Assembly: GCF_044389085.1 (NCBI RefSeq)
Contig: NZ_JBIRXP010000003.1
Span: 372,001-436,000, forward strand
Origin: Isoptericola sp044389085
Lineage (GTDB): Bacteria; Actinomycetota; Actinomycetes; Actinomycetales; Cellulomonadaceae
Reading direction: 5' to 3'
DNA: 64,000 bases
Part shown: positions 40,273 to 48,888 of the stretch, one piece after another
Layout: each line of letters opens with the position of its first letter
Position numbering within the stretch: the first letter of the stretch is position 1
Program-made: the position numbers and the translations under genes
Notes under the pieces: generated by a model
Seen by the model: only the letters and a program-made list of their open reading frames with translations
The model's database searches: none
Told to the model about the DNA's origin: nothing

Positions 40273-42960
40273 ATGACCTCCCTGTTCGACAGCCTGTCCC
40301 TGCCCGGGTTCGACCACGCCGCGAAGGACGACACGGCCCGCCTGCCGTCCACCGCGCCGCGCTGGGACGACGACGCCGCCGACCCGGCGTCCGGCGCGCC
40401 CGCCTGGGTGCGCGACGCCGCGTCCGAGGCCCACGACGGCCGGCCGGGCGACGGACGCCCGCGGTCGCACGGCGCGTTCTCGCACCTCGACCCCGAGGCG
40501 CTGGTGGACGGGCTGAACCCGCAGCAGCGGGCCGCCGTCGAGCACGCCGGTTCGCCGCTGCTCATCGTCGCGGGCGCCGGGTCGGGCAAGACGCGCGTGC
40601 TCACGCACCGCATCGCCCACCTGCTGGCCACGGGCCGCGCGCGGGCCGGGGAGATCCTCGCGATCACGTTCACCAACAAGGCCGCGGCCGAGATGCGGGA
40701 GCGCGTCGAGCACCTCGTGGGCCCGGCGGGCGGGCGGATGTGGGTCTCCACGTTCCACTCCGCCTGCGTCCGGATCCTGCGCAAGGAGGCCAAGACCCTC
40801 GGCCTGCGCTCCAGCTTCTCGATCTACGACGCGGCGGACAGCCAGCGCCTCATCACCCTGGTGACGCGCGAGCTGGACCTCGACGCGAAGAAGCACCCCG
40901 CGCGCTCGCTGGCGCACAAGATCAGCGACCTCAAGAACGAGCTGATCGACCCCGAGGCGTACGCGCAGTCGTCTGGCGCCGACGCCACCGAGGAGGGCTG
41001 GCGCGAGCGCGCCGCCCGCGCGGCGTCGTCCGGCTCGCTGCCCGCGCAGGCGCCGGAGTTCGACACCGTGCTCGCCGACGTCTACCGGCGCTACCAGCAG
41101 CGGCTCGCGCAGGCGAACGCGCTCGACTTCGACGACATCATCATGACCACCGTGAACCTGCTGCAGGCGTTCCCGAACGTCGCGGAGCACTACCGCCGCC
41201 GGTTCCGGCACATCCTCGTGGACGAGTACCAGGACACCAACCACGCGCAGTACGTGCTGGTGCGCGAGCTGGCCGGCGCCACGGCGGACGGACCGGGCGT
41301 CGACGGCCTCGACCCCGCCGAGCTCACCGTGGTCGGCGACGCGGACCAGTCGATCTACGCGTTCCGCGGCGCCACGATCCGCAACATCGTGGAGTTCGAG
41401 GAGGACTACCCGGACGCCACGACCATCCTGCTCGAGCAGAACTACCGCTCCACCCAGACGATCCTGACCGCCGCGAACGCGGTGATCGCGCGCAACCCGG
41501 ACCGCAAGCCCAAGCGGCTGTGGACCGACGCTGGCGCGGGGGAGAAGATCGTCGGCTACGTGGCCGACGACGAGCACGGCGAGGCGCGGTTCGTCGCCGA
41601 GGAGATCGACCGGCTGGGCGACTCCGACGGCGTGCGGCCGGGCGACGTCGCGGTGTTCTACCGCACCAACGCCCAGTCGCGGGCGCTGGAGGAGGTGCTG
41701 ATCCGCGTCGGGCTGCCGTACAAGGTGGTGGGCGGCACCCGGTTCTACGAGCGCCGCGAGATCAAGGACGCCGTCGCGTACCTGCGCGCACTGGCGAACC
41801 CCGACGACGACGTCAACCTGCGCCGCGTGCTCAACGTGCCCAAGCGCGGACTGGGGGACAAGGCGGAGTCGCTGGTGGCGTCGTTCGCGGACCGGGAGCG
41901 GATCTCGTTCGGCGCGGCGCTCGAGCGGGCTGACGAGATCGCCGGCATGACGTCCCGCACGTCCAAGCCGCTGCTGGCGTTCCGCGACATGATGCGCGAG
42001 CTGCGCGCGCTCGTCGACGGCGGCGAGCCGCCCGCGACGATCCTCGGCGCCGTCCTCGACCGCACGGGCTACCTCGCCGAGCTGCGCGCGTCCGACGACC
42101 CGCAGGACGCCTCCCGCGTCGAGAACCTCGCCGAGCTGCACGCCGTCGCGGCGGAGTTCAGCGAGCTCGACCCCGAGGGCGACCTGGCCGACTTCCTCGA
42201 GCGGGTCTCGCTCGTGGCCGACGCCGACCAGATCCCCGACGAGGACGTCGCCGACGGTGAGGCCGAGCAGGAGCCTAAGGAGGACCAGGGCGTCGTCACG
42301 CTCATGACGCTGCACACCGCCAAGGGCCTGGAGTTCCCCGTCGTCTTCCTCACCGGCATGGAGGACGGCACCTTCCCGCACATGCGCTCGCTGCACGACG
42401 ACTCCGAGCTCGCGGAGGAGCGGCGGCTGGCGTACGTCGGGATCACGCGTGCGCGGCAGCGGCTGTACATCTCGCGGTCGGCGGTGCGGTCGGCGTGGGG
42501 GTCGCCCAACGAGTTCCCGCCCAGCCGGTTCCTCGAGGAGATCCCCGAGGAGCTGTGGGACTGGCGGCGGCGCGAGTCGTCGACCCAGTACCTGCGCCGC
42601 GGCGGGTCGGCGTGGGGCGGCGCGGCGCGGGACCGCCGGGGCGGCGCGCGAGGCTCGTCGGGCGACACCTGGTCGCCCCAGCGGCGCTCGCCGTCCGAGG
42701 GTGTCGGCGGGCGCATCGGCCGCCCGAAGGACTCCGGCGCGACGACGAGCACCGGAGCGACGTTCGGCTCGGCCACCCCGCGCAAGGACGCGGACGTCCC
42801 GTCCCTCGACGTCGGCGACAAGGTGACGCACGACGCGTACGGGCTCGGCACGGTCGTGTCGCTGGAGGGCAGCGGCCCCAACGCCGTCGCCCGCATCGAC
42901 TTCGGCGCGGACGGCACCAAGCGGCTGCTGCTGCGCTACTCCCCGGTCACGAAGCTCTGA
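40273..42960 (+). CDS. pcrA: ATP-dependent DNA helicase UvrD/PcrA
   Basis: 895-residue superfamily 1A 3'-5' helicase for nucleotide excision repair and plasmid/replication housekeeping. Motifs: Walker A VAGAGSGKTRVLTHR (GAGSGKT at 101-107), VDEYQDTNHAQY (motif II), GDADQSIYAFRGA (III), EQNYRSTQTI (IV), TLHTAKGLEFPVVFLTGME (V) and YVGITRARQRLYIS (VI). A ~75-residue acidic N-terminal extension precedes the core. A C-terminal Tudor-like domain (DKVTHDAYGLGTVVSLEG) is the RNA-polymerase-binding module. TAGGCT at 40258-40263 gives a very short 5' leader. Confidence 0.97.
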   Translation: MTSLFDSLSLPGFDHAAKDDTARLPSTAPRWDDDAADPASGAPAWVRDAASEAHDGRPGDGRPRSHGAFSHLDPEALVDGLNPQQRAAVEHAGSPLLIVAGAGSGKTRVLTHRIAHLLATGRARAGEILAITFTNKAAAEMRERVEHLVGPAGGRMWVSTFHSACVRILRKEAKTLGLRSSFSIYDAADSQRLITLVTRELDLDAKKHPARSLAHKISDLKNELIDPEAYAQSSGADATEEGWRERAARAASSGSLPAQAPEFDTVLADVYRRYQQRLAQANALDFDDIIMTTVNLLQAFPNVAEHYRRRFRHILVDEYQDTNHAQYVLVRELAGATADGPGVDGLDPAELTVVGDADQSIYAFRGATIRNIVEFEEDYPDATTILLEQNYRSTQTILTAANAVIARNPDRKPKRLWTDAGAGEKIVGYVADDEHGEARFVAEEIDRLGDSDGVRPGDVAVFYRTNAQSRALEEVLIRVGLPYKVVGGTRFYERREIKDAVAYLRALANPDDDVNLRRVLNVPKRGLGDKAESLVASFADRERISFGAALERADEIAGMTSRTSKPLLAFRDMMRELRALVDGGEPPATILGAVLDRTGYLAELRASDDPQDASRVENLAELHAVAAEFSELDPEGDLADFLERVSLVADADQIPDEDVADGEAEQEPKEDQGVVTLMTLHTAKGLEFPVVFLTGMEDGTFPHMRSLHDDSELAEERRLAYVGITRARQRLYISRSAVRSAWGSPNEFPPSRFLEEIPEELWDWRRRESSTQYLRRGGSAWGGAARDRRGGARGSSGDTWSPQRRSPSEGVGGRIGRPKDSGATTSTGATFGSATPRKDADVPSLDVGDKVTHDAYGLGTVVSLEGSGPNAVARIDFGADGTKRLLLRYSPVTKL

Positions 42961-43003
42961 CGGCCGCCGGGCGGGGCGCCGTCGTCGCTGGCAGGGTGAC
43001 GGT

Positions 43004-43612
43004 GTGCTGCTGGACGCCCGGACGCTGCGCGGGCTCGCCGACGGGACGGTGACCCACACCTACCGCCGGTGGGCGGTGGTGCGCGTGCGCGCCGGGTCGA
43101 CGATGCGCACCCGCATCGGCGTCGTCGAGGTGACGGCGGTGGATCCCGTGGTGCTCGGGAGCGTCGACGACGACGCCGCCCGCGGCGCGGGGTTCCGCTC
43201 GGCCGCCACGGCCCGCGCCTGGATCGAGCGGCGCGGCGAGGGGGACCTGTACCGCGTGGGCCTGCGGCTCGCGGGCCCGGACCCGCGGGTCGCGCTGCGC
43301 GAGGACGACGACCTCGACGGCGCCGCCGTGGAGCAGATCCGCGCGCGGCTCGCGCGCATGGACCGCGCCGCCCCCGAGCCGTGGACCCGCGCCTACCTGG
43401 AGCTCGTCGAGGCGCGGCCCGCCGTCGTCGCGCGGACGCTCGCCGAAGGGCTGAGCATGGAGCGCGACCCGTTCAAGATCCGGGTGCGTCGGCTCAAGGA
43501 GCTCGGCCTGACCGAGAGCCTGGACGTCGGGTACCGGCTGTCGCCCCGCGGCCGCGCCTACCTGGCGGCCACCGCGGACGACGGGCCGGGGGACGGGTCC
43601 CCGGCGCGCTGA
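43004..43612 (+). CDS. ASCH/PUA-like domain protein with C-terminal winged-helix-like part
   Basis: 202-residue protein. The N-terminal ~100 residues look like an ASCH/PUA-type RNA- or nucleotide-binding fold (RWAVVRVRAGSTMRTRIGVV, EVTAVDPVVLGSV). The C-terminal part (ERDPFKIRVRRLKELGLTES) has a helix-turn-helix feel and ends GYRLSPRGRAYL, as in small DNA-binding proteins. No characterised homologue is recognised. GTG 43004 has CAGGGT (42992-42997) exactly 6 bases upstream, implying leaderless expression, and follows pcrA by 43 bp. Confidence 0.75.
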   Translation: MLLDARTLRGLADGTVTHTYRRWAVVRVRAGSTMRTRIGVVEVTAVDPVVLGSVDDDAARGAGFRSAATARAWIERRGEGDLYRVGLRLAGPDPRVALREDDDLDGAAVEQIRARLARMDRAAPEPWTRAYLELVEARPAVVARTLAEGLSMERDPFKIRVRRLKELGLTESLDVGYRLSPRGRAYLAATADDGPGDGSPAR

Positions 43613-43702
43613 CCGACCGAGCCGGCCGACCGGCCTGGCCCACCGAGCCGGCCCACCGAGCGGTCCGAGGGTGCCGCGACGCCGGGCCGTCGGGCCGTGC
43701 GC

Positions 43703-44248
43703 TCAGGCCGCGCGCGGCTCCTGGGCGGCGGCGCGCAGCGCGGCGACGTCGCTCCCCGCGTCGTGCAGCGCGGACTGGAGGACCCGGCCGCCGGGGCAGT
43801 CGGCGCGCAGCACGCCGAGCATCAGGTGGCGCTCGCCGATGCTCTTGTCGCCGAGGCGGACCGCCTCGCGCAGCGCGAGCTCGAGGGACTTCTTCGCGTC
43901 GGGCGTGAACGGGTGGTGCGAGCGCTGCCGACGCGGCTTCCCGGCGCGTTCGAGGGCGCCACGTCCGAAGACCTCGTCCGTGCGCCTCCGGACCTCGTCG
44001 AGGTCGACGCCGACGGAGGCCAGCGCGGCACCGTCGAGGGAGTCGTCCGCCTCGACGGCGCGCCGGCAGCGGGCCTCGACGTCGGCCGGGTCCAGGCCGG
44101 TGGTCCGGAGCGCGGCGGCGGTGCCCTCGCGCCGCGCCAGCGCGACGACCAGGTGACGGGTGTCGATCGTGGCGGTGCGCAGGTCGACCGCCACCTCCTG
44201 CGCGTCGACGACGACGGCGCGCGCGTCCTTGGTGAACCTCTCGAACAT
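43703..44248 (-). CDS. Clp N-terminal (Clp-R) domain protein
   Basis: 181-residue protein consisting of two ClpN repeats without an ATPase: FERFTKDARAVVVDAQEVAV and TRHLVVALARREGTAAALRT in the first, and FTPDAKKSLELALREAVRLG and IGERHLMLGVLRADCPGGRV in the second. In ClpC/ClpA such repeats bind substrates and adaptors, so a stand-alone copy may modulate a Clp protease or be a decoy. The ATG shares one base with the stop of the HTH gene (TGATG). The pair is probably autoregulated through the two palindromes at 44458-44505. Confidence 0.9.
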   Translation of the reverse strand: MFERFTKDARAVVVDAQEVAVDLRTATIDTRHLVVALARREGTAAALRTTGLDPADVEARCRRAVEADDSLDGAALASVGVDLDEVRRRTDEVFGRGALERAGKPRRQRSHHPFTPDAKKSLELALREAVRLGDKSIGERHLMLGVLRADCPGGRVLQSALHDAGSDVAALRAAAQEPRAA

Positions 44249-44457
44249 CAGAGCCTCCTGCCGTGCTTCTTGTGGACCGCCTGCTTGGTCACGCCGAGCG
44301 CGTCCGCGACGTCCTGCCACGACCAGCCGAGCGTCCGGGCCCGCTCCACCTGGAGCGTCTCGAGGCGGTCGGCCAGGTCGCGCAGCGCGCGGACGGCCCG
44401 CAGGCCCTCTCCTGGGTCGTCGCCGGCGGCCGCGCCGACGAGCGTCTTCTCGGTCAT
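44248..44457 (-). CDS. Small helix-turn-helix regulator
   Basis: 69-residue DNA-binding protein. A leucine-rich helix (VRALRDLADRLETLQVERAR) is followed by a clear helix-turn-helix, LGWSWQDVADALGVTKQAVH, and a basic end KKHGRRL. This HTH with a Clp_N partner is a recurrent actinobacterial pair. A CATAGT -10 lies 7 bases before ATG 44457 and a TTGACA -35 lies further upstream; both lie in the palindromes at 44458-44505, so the protein probably represses its own leaderless transcript. Confidence 0.88.
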   Translation of the reverse strand: MTEKTLVGAAAGDDPGEGLRAVRALRDLADRLETLQVERARTLGWSWQDVADALGVTKQAVHKKHGRRL

Positions 44458-44505
44458 GCCGTCAACTATGGTTGACGGCAGGACCGCATGTCAACCCTGG
44501 TTGAC
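44458..44505 (-). promoter_or_regulatory. Tandem operators GTCAAC-N4-GTTGAC over the HTH promoter
   Basis: Two 16-mers, GTCAACTATGGTTGAC (44461-44476, extended to 9-bp arms at 44458-44479) and GTCAACCCTGGTTGAC (44490-44505), are 29 bp apart centre to centre, close to three helical turns. On the reverse strand the upstream copy supplies TTGACA (-35) and the downstream one CATAGT (-10). Binding at either would block the promoter. Assignment to the adjacent HTH protein is inferred from position. Confidence 0.75.
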
Positions 44506-44510
44506 GCGTC

Positions 44511-44552
44511 TGTCAGGACGAGCGCGCGGTATGCCCGGCGGAGGTCCTGACA
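44511..44552. repeat. 42-nt palindromic element, copy 1
   Basis: Begins TGTCAGGAC and ends GTCCTGACA (perfect 9-bp terminal inverted repeats) with a GGTATGCCCG-type core. A second element of identical length, ends and similar core lies at 50908-50949. The two agree at about 32 of 42 positions. This copy sits in the region shared by the HTH and sucC promoters. Confidence 0.75.
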
Positions 44553-44590
44553 ACTCGGGCGGCGACGTGTGGGATCGGTCACCTGCGGCA

Positions 44591-44668
44591 GGGGAATACC
44601 GGGCCGATGTTCCCGGCGTCGTGCGGGTCGGACTACCCTGTTCGGGGATGTCTTGATGTCGAGACATC
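44591..44668 (+). promoter_or_regulatory. sucC promoter with upstream dyad and 5' hairpin
   Basis: TACCCT (44634-44639) is a good -10. A GGGAA-N13-TTCCC dyad (44592-44614) lies where a regulator could cover the -35. The predicted 5' end carries a 7-bp hairpin (44647-44653 with 44662-44668), and ATG TCT TGA there is a two-codon frame. The leader to the sucC GTG is about 80 nt. Confidence 0.4.
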
Positions 44669-44724
44669 CGTTCGTGCCGGCCTCTGCCGACCCAGGGGCA
44701 CCACCGATGGAAGGACGCAGCAGG

Positions 44725-45894
44725 GTGGACCTGTTCGAATACCAGGCTCGCGACATCTTCGAGAAGCACGGCGTGCCCGTGCTCGGCGGCGTCGTCGCGA
44801 CGACGCCCGAAGAGGCTCGCGCAGGTGCAGAGAAGCTCGGCGGCGGGACCGTCGTCGTCAAGGCCCAGGTGAAGGTCGGTGGCCGCGGCAAGGCCGGCGG
44901 CGTCAAGCTGGCCCACTCCCCGGCGGAGGCCGAGGAGAAGGCCACCGAGATCCTCGGGATGGACATCAAGGGCCACACGGTCCACCGCGTGATGGTCGCG
45001 CAGGGCGCCAAGATCGCCGAGGAGTTCTACTTCTCCGTGCTCCTGGACCGCGCGAACCGCAACTACCTCGCCATGTGCTCCGTCGAGGGCGGCATGGAGA
45101 TCGAGCAGCTCGCCGTGGAGCGTCCCGACGCCCTCGCCCGCGTCGCCGTCGACCCGATCGTGGGCATCGACGAGGCCAAGGCGCGCGAGATCGTCGACGC
45201 CGCGAACTTCGCCGAGGAGCTCAAGGCCGCGGTCGCGGACGTCATCCAGAAGCTCTGGACCGTCTTCACGGCCGAGGACGCCACGCTCGTCGAGGTGAAC
45301 CCGCTGGTCCGCACCGAGGACGGCGCGATCGTCGCCCTCGACGGCAAGGTCTCGCTCGACGACAACGCCTCCGAGGTGCGCCACCCCGACCACGAGGCGC
45401 TCGAGGACAAGGCCGCGGCGGACCCGCTGGAGGCCAAGGCCAAGGAGAACGGCCTCAACTACGTGAAGCTCGACGGCGAGGTCGGCATCATCGGCAACGG
45501 CGCGGGCCTCGTGATGAGCACCCTCGACGTCGTCGCGTACGCCGGTGAGGAGCACGGCGGCGTCAAGCCGGCCAACTTCCTCGACATCGGCGGCGGCGCC
45601 AACGCCACCGTCATGGCGAACGGCCTGGACGTCATCCTCAACGACCCGCAGGTCAAGAGCGTGTTCGTCAACGTCTTCGGCGGCATCACCGCCTGCGACG
45701 AGGTCGCCAAGGGCATCGTCGGCGCGCTGGAGATCCTCGGTGACGAGGCCAGCAAGCCGCTGGTCGTGCGTCTCGACGGCAACAACGTGGACCTCGGTCG
45801 CGCCATCCTGCGCGAGGCGAACCACCCGCTGGTCACCCTGGCCGAGACCATGGACGGCGGCGCGGCCAAGGCCGCCGAGCTCGCCCACCTCTGA
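44725..45894 (+). CDS. sucC: Succinyl-CoA synthetase (ADP-forming) beta subunit
   Basis: 389-residue ATP-grasp subunit forming succinate plus ATP from succinyl-CoA in the TCA cycle. The N-terminus VDLFEYQARDIFEKHGVPVL, VKAQVKVGGRGKAGGVKLAH with the nucleotide loop, VNPLVRTEDGAIVALDGKV and SVFVNVFGGITACDEVAKGI are diagnostic. GTG 44725 is chosen: GGAAGGA lies 9 bases upstream and the length equals E. coli SucC; ATG 44707 in frame would make the site part of the gene. sucD follows 37 bp later. Confidence 0.96.
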   Translation: MDLFEYQARDIFEKHGVPVLGGVVATTPEEARAGAEKLGGGTVVVKAQVKVGGRGKAGGVKLAHSPAEAEEKATEILGMDIKGHTVHRVMVAQGAKIAEEFYFSVLLDRANRNYLAMCSVEGGMEIEQLAVERPDALARVAVDPIVGIDEAKAREIVDAANFAEELKAAVADVIQKLWTVFTAEDATLVEVNPLVRTEDGAIVALDGKVSLDDNASEVRHPDHEALEDKAAADPLEAKAKENGLNYVKLDGEVGIIGNGAGLVMSTLDVVAYAGEEHGGVKPANFLDIGGGANATVMANGLDVILNDPQVKSVFVNVFGGITACDEVAKGIVGALEILGDEASKPLVVRLDGNNVDLGRAILREANHPLVTLAETMDGGAAKAAELAHL

Positions 45895-45931
45895 GCGCCC
45901 CGCCGACGTCGAAAGCAGAGATAGCAGAACC

Positions 45932-46828
45932 ATGTCGATCTACCTGAACAAGGACAGCAAGATCATCGTCCAGGGCATCACCGGCGGGATGGGTGCCAAG
46001 CACACCGCCCTGATGCTCGACTCCGGCGCGCAGATCGTGGGCGGCGTGAACGCCCGCAAGGCCGGCACCACCGTGAGCCACAAGGACCACGAGGGCAACG
46101 ACGTCACGCTGCCCGTCTTCGGCACCGTCAAGGAGGCCATGGCGGAGACCGGCGCGAACGTGTCGGTCCTGTTCGTGCCCCCGGCGTTCACCAAGGACGC
46201 GGCCATCGAGGCCGTCGACGCCGAGATGCCGCTGATCGTCGTCATCACCGAGGGCGTCCCGGTGCAGGACTCGGCGGAGGTCTTCGCCTACCTCCAGGGC
46301 AAGAAGACCCGCATGATCGGGCCGAACTGCCCCGGCATCATCACGCCGGGCGAGTCGCTCGCCGGCATCACGCCGCACACCATCACCGGCAAGGGCCCGA
46401 TCGGCCTCGTGTCGAAGTCGGGCACCCTGACCTACCAGATGATGTACGAGCTGAAGGACCTCGGGTTCTCCACCGCCATCGGCATCGGCGGCGACCCGGT
46501 CATCGGCACCACGCACATCGACGCGCTCGAGGCCTTCGAGAACGACCCGGAGACCAAGGCGATCGTCATGATCGGCGAGATCGGCGGCGACGCCGAGGAG
46601 CGCGCGGCGGCGTACATCGCCGAGCACGTGACGAAGCCGGTCGTGGGCTACGTCGCGGGCTTCACCGCCCCCGAGGGCAAGACGATGGGCCACGCCGGCG
46701 CCATCGTCTCCGGCTCCGCGGGCACCGCGCAGGCCAAGAAGGAGGCCCTCGAAGCCGTCGGCGTGAAGGTCGGCAAGACGCCGTCCGAGACCGCCGAGCT
46801 GATGCGCGAGATCCTCAAGGCGCTCTGA
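45932..46828 (+). CDS. sucD: Succinyl-CoA synthetase alpha subunit
   Basis: 298-residue CoA-binding subunit, partner of SucC. Marks: SKIIVQGITGGMGAKHTALM (Rossmann CoA loop), GPNCPGIITPGESLAGI, GIGGDPVIGTTHIDALEAF, and the phosphohistidine region YVAGFTAPEGKTMGHAGAIV (His ~244). An AGCAGAG-like site precedes ATG 45932. The pair is followed by a hairpin terminator and then the PerM/DUF6350 gene, as in many actinobacteria. Confidence 0.97.
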   Translation: MSIYLNKDSKIIVQGITGGMGAKHTALMLDSGAQIVGGVNARKAGTTVSHKDHEGNDVTLPVFGTVKEAMAETGANVSVLFVPPAFTKDAAIEAVDAEMPLIVVITEGVPVQDSAEVFAYLQGKKTRMIGPNCPGIITPGESLAGITPHTITGKGPIGLVSKSGTLTYQMMYELKDLGFSTAIGIGGDPVIGTTHIDALEAFENDPETKAIVMIGEIGGDAEERAAAYIAEHVTKPVVGYVAGFTAPEGKTMGHAGAIVSGSAGTAQAKKEALEAVGVKVGKTPSETAELMREILKAL

Positions 46829-46851
46829 CGCGGTCGTCCTGACGCGACGTG

Positions 46852-46888
46852 CGACGGCGTCCGCCCCTGCCCGGGGCGGGCGCCGTCG
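46852..46888 (+). terminator. Hairpin terminator after sucCD
   Basis: Inverted arms of 15 bp (46852-46866 with 46874-46888, one mismatch, 7-nt loop) lie 24 bp after the sucD stop. No T-tract. It separates sucCD from the downstream perM-like gene, which has its own -10 at 46922. Confidence 0.8.
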
Positions 46889-46933
46889 TCGTGTCTGCGC
46901 CGTGCGGGCGCCGCTCCGGGTGACGATGGGCCG

Positions 46934-48181
46934 GTGAGCGCACCACCCGGCACCCGATCTCCCCGCACCGTCGACGGCGGCGCCCCCGCCCGGTCCGTCG
47001 GCCGCGGGGGCGAGCGGTTCGCGGCCGCGACGTCGGGCGCGTGGGCCACCGCGCAGGGGATCGTGCTGTCCGGGGCGGTCGTCGTGCTCCTCGCCGTCGT
47101 CGGGGTGCTCGGCGGGTCGCCGGACTCCGCCTGGACGGGCGCCGTCGGCGTGGCCACGGGGCTGTGGCTGCTGGGCCACGGCGTGCCGATCGACGCGGGC
47201 TCCGGCGTGATCACCCTCGTGCCGCTCGGGATCGGCGCGCTCGCCGTCTTCACCACCTACGTGTCCGTCAAGCGGTCCGCGCTGCCCACCCTGGCGGCCT
47301 GGCTCGCGGCGACCGCCACCTATGCCGCCGTGACCGCCGCCCTCGCCGCCGCGACCGCCGGTGTGGCCGGTGGCGACGGGTTGGCGGCCGCGGGACCCCG
47401 CCTGGCGCTGGCGGCGCTCGGCGGCGCCGTCGTGGGCGGCGCCGGGGCGGCGCTCGGCATCCTCGTCCCGCCGGACCGGCCCGAGGTGGTCGTCCCCGGG
47501 GGACTGCTCGACCGGGTGGTGCCCGACGTCGCGCGGCTCGGCCTGCAGGCCGGCACGCTGGCCCTCGCCGCGCTGGCGGGGCTGGGGGCCGCGCTCACGC
47601 TCGTGTGGGTCGTGGCCGGGCGGGCGACGTCGGAGGACGTCGTGACCGGGCTGGACCCGGGCTGGATCGGGGGAGTGGTGTTCGCCGTCGCGCAGCTCGC
47701 GCTGCTGCCGAACCTCGTGCTCTGGGCCACCTCGTGGCTGGCCGGCACCGGCTTCGCCGTGGGACAGGGCACCCTGTACGCCCCGGGCGGCACCGAGACG
47801 GGCCCCCTGCCCGCCGTGCCCCTGCTGGGCGCGCTGCCCGGGCCCGACTGGTCGGGCTCGACCGCGGCGGTCGCGGGGCCGCTGGCCGTCGTGGCCTGCG
47901 GTGCGCTCGCCGGCTGGTTCTCCTGGCGGCGGCTCGACCCCGACCGGGTGCGCTGGACCGACCTGGCCCAGGTGCTGGCGGGGACGATGCTCCTCGCGGG
48001 CGCCGTCATGGGCCTGCTGCAGCACTGGGCCGGGGGAGCGGTCGGTGCCGGCCGCCTGGCGCAGGTGGGGGCGGACCCGCTGCTCACCGGCGCGGTCGTG
48101 GCCGTCGAGGTCGGGGTCGGGGCGGCCGTGGTGCTGCTCGGCATGCACCTGCGGGTCGGGCCCGGGTCGCGCGGGCAGTAG
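46934..48181 (+). CDS. DUF6350 / PerM-like membrane protein
   Basis: 415-residue protein with about ten transmembrane helices (GIVLSGAVVVLLAVVGVLGG, LGIGALAVFTTYVSVKR, LALAALGGAVVGGAGAALGI and others) and a charged cytoplasmic N-terminus. It matches the actinobacterial DUF6350 family, called PerM in mycobacteria, linked to cell-division protein stability under low Mg2+. The position between sucCD and purN is the conserved actinobacterial context. GTG 46934 has GACGAT (46922-46927) at 6 bases, suggesting a leaderless mRNA. Confidence 0.85.
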   Translation: MSAPPGTRSPRTVDGGAPARSVGRGGERFAAATSGAWATAQGIVLSGAVVVLLAVVGVLGGSPDSAWTGAVGVATGLWLLGHGVPIDAGSGVITLVPLGIGALAVFTTYVSVKRSALPTLAAWLAATATYAAVTAALAAATAGVAGGDGLAAAGPRLALAALGGAVVGGAGAALGILVPPDRPEVVVPGGLLDRVVPDVARLGLQAGTLALAALAGLGAALTLVWVVAGRATSEDVVTGLDPGWIGGVVFAVAQLALLPNLVLWATSWLAGTGFAVGQGTLYAPGGTETGPLPAVPLLGALPGPDWSGSTAAVAGPLAVVACGALAGWFSWRRLDPDRVRWTDLAQVLAGTMLLAGAVMGLLQHWAGGAVGAGRLAQVGADPLLTGAVVAVEVGVGAAVVLLGMHLRVGPGSRGQ

Positions 48182-48222
48182 GCCACCGCCGACCGGCGGC
48201 GGCGCGCAGGTAGGGTGACGTC

Positions 48223-48879
48223 GTGCAGACCCCGTCCGGCCACCCCGTCGCGTCCACGTCCACCCAGGGCACGGCCCAGGCCCGGCTGGTCGTCCTGGCC
48301 TCCGGCGGCGGCTCCAACCTCGCGGCGCTGCTCGCCGCCCACGACGACCCCGCCTACGGCGCCCGCGTCGTCGGCGTCGTCTCGGACAAGCCCGGCGCCG
48401 GGGCGCTCGACCTGGCACGCGACGCCGGGGTGGCGTCCGTCGCCGTCGCCCCGCAGGACTTCGACGACCGCCCCGCATGGAACGACGGCGTGGCGGAGGC
48501 CGTCGCCGTGTTCCGGCCGGACTACGTGGTGCTCGCCGGGTTCATGCGCATCCTCGCGCCCTCGTTCGTCGAGCGGTTCGCCGGCCGGATCGTCAACACG
48601 CACCCCGCGCTGCTGCCGTCGTTCCCCGGCGCGCACGGCGTGCGCGACGCCCTCGCCTACGGCGTCAAGGTCACCGGCTGCACCGTGCACGTCGTGGACG
48701 CCGGCGTCGACACCGGCCCCATCCTCGCCCAGGCGACCGTGCCCGTCCTCGACGGCGACGACGAGGCCTCGCTGCACGAGCGGATCAAGGTCGCCGAGCG
48801 TGCACTGCTCGTGGAGACCGTGGGTCGCGTCGCGCGCGAGGGGCTGCGGGTCGAGGGCCGCCGCGCGACGATCGGCTGA
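48223..48879 (+). CDS. purN: Phosphoribosylglycinamide formyltransferase
   Basis: 218-residue enzyme transferring a formyl group from 10-formyl-THF to GAR (third step of purine synthesis). Marks: RLVVLASGGGSNLAALLAAH, VLAGFMRILAPSFVERFAGR, and the catalytic set NTHPALLPSFPGAHGVRDAL with Asn/His and VDAGVDTGPILAQA with Asp. GTG 48223 has TAGGGT (48211-48216) exactly 6 bases upstream, implying leaderless expression. Its usual neighbour purH is displaced 3.9 kb downstream by two regulator/transport pairs. Confidence 0.96.
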   Translation: MQTPSGHPVASTSTQGTAQARLVVLASGGGSNLAALLAAHDDPAYGARVVGVVSDKPGAGALDLARDAGVASVAVAPQDFDDRPAWNDGVAEAVAVFRPDYVVLAGFMRILAPSFVERFAGRIVNTHPALLPSFPGAHGVRDALAYGVKVTGCTVHVVDAGVDTGPILAQATVPVLDGDDEASLHERIKVAERALLVETVGRVAREGLRVEGRRATIG

Positions 48880-48888
48880 CGTCGCGGC

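Noticed and set aside
44648..44656. ATG at 44648 as sucC start
   Set aside because: It is followed by TGA after one codon and is out of frame; GTG 44725 has a ribosome site and gives the usual length.
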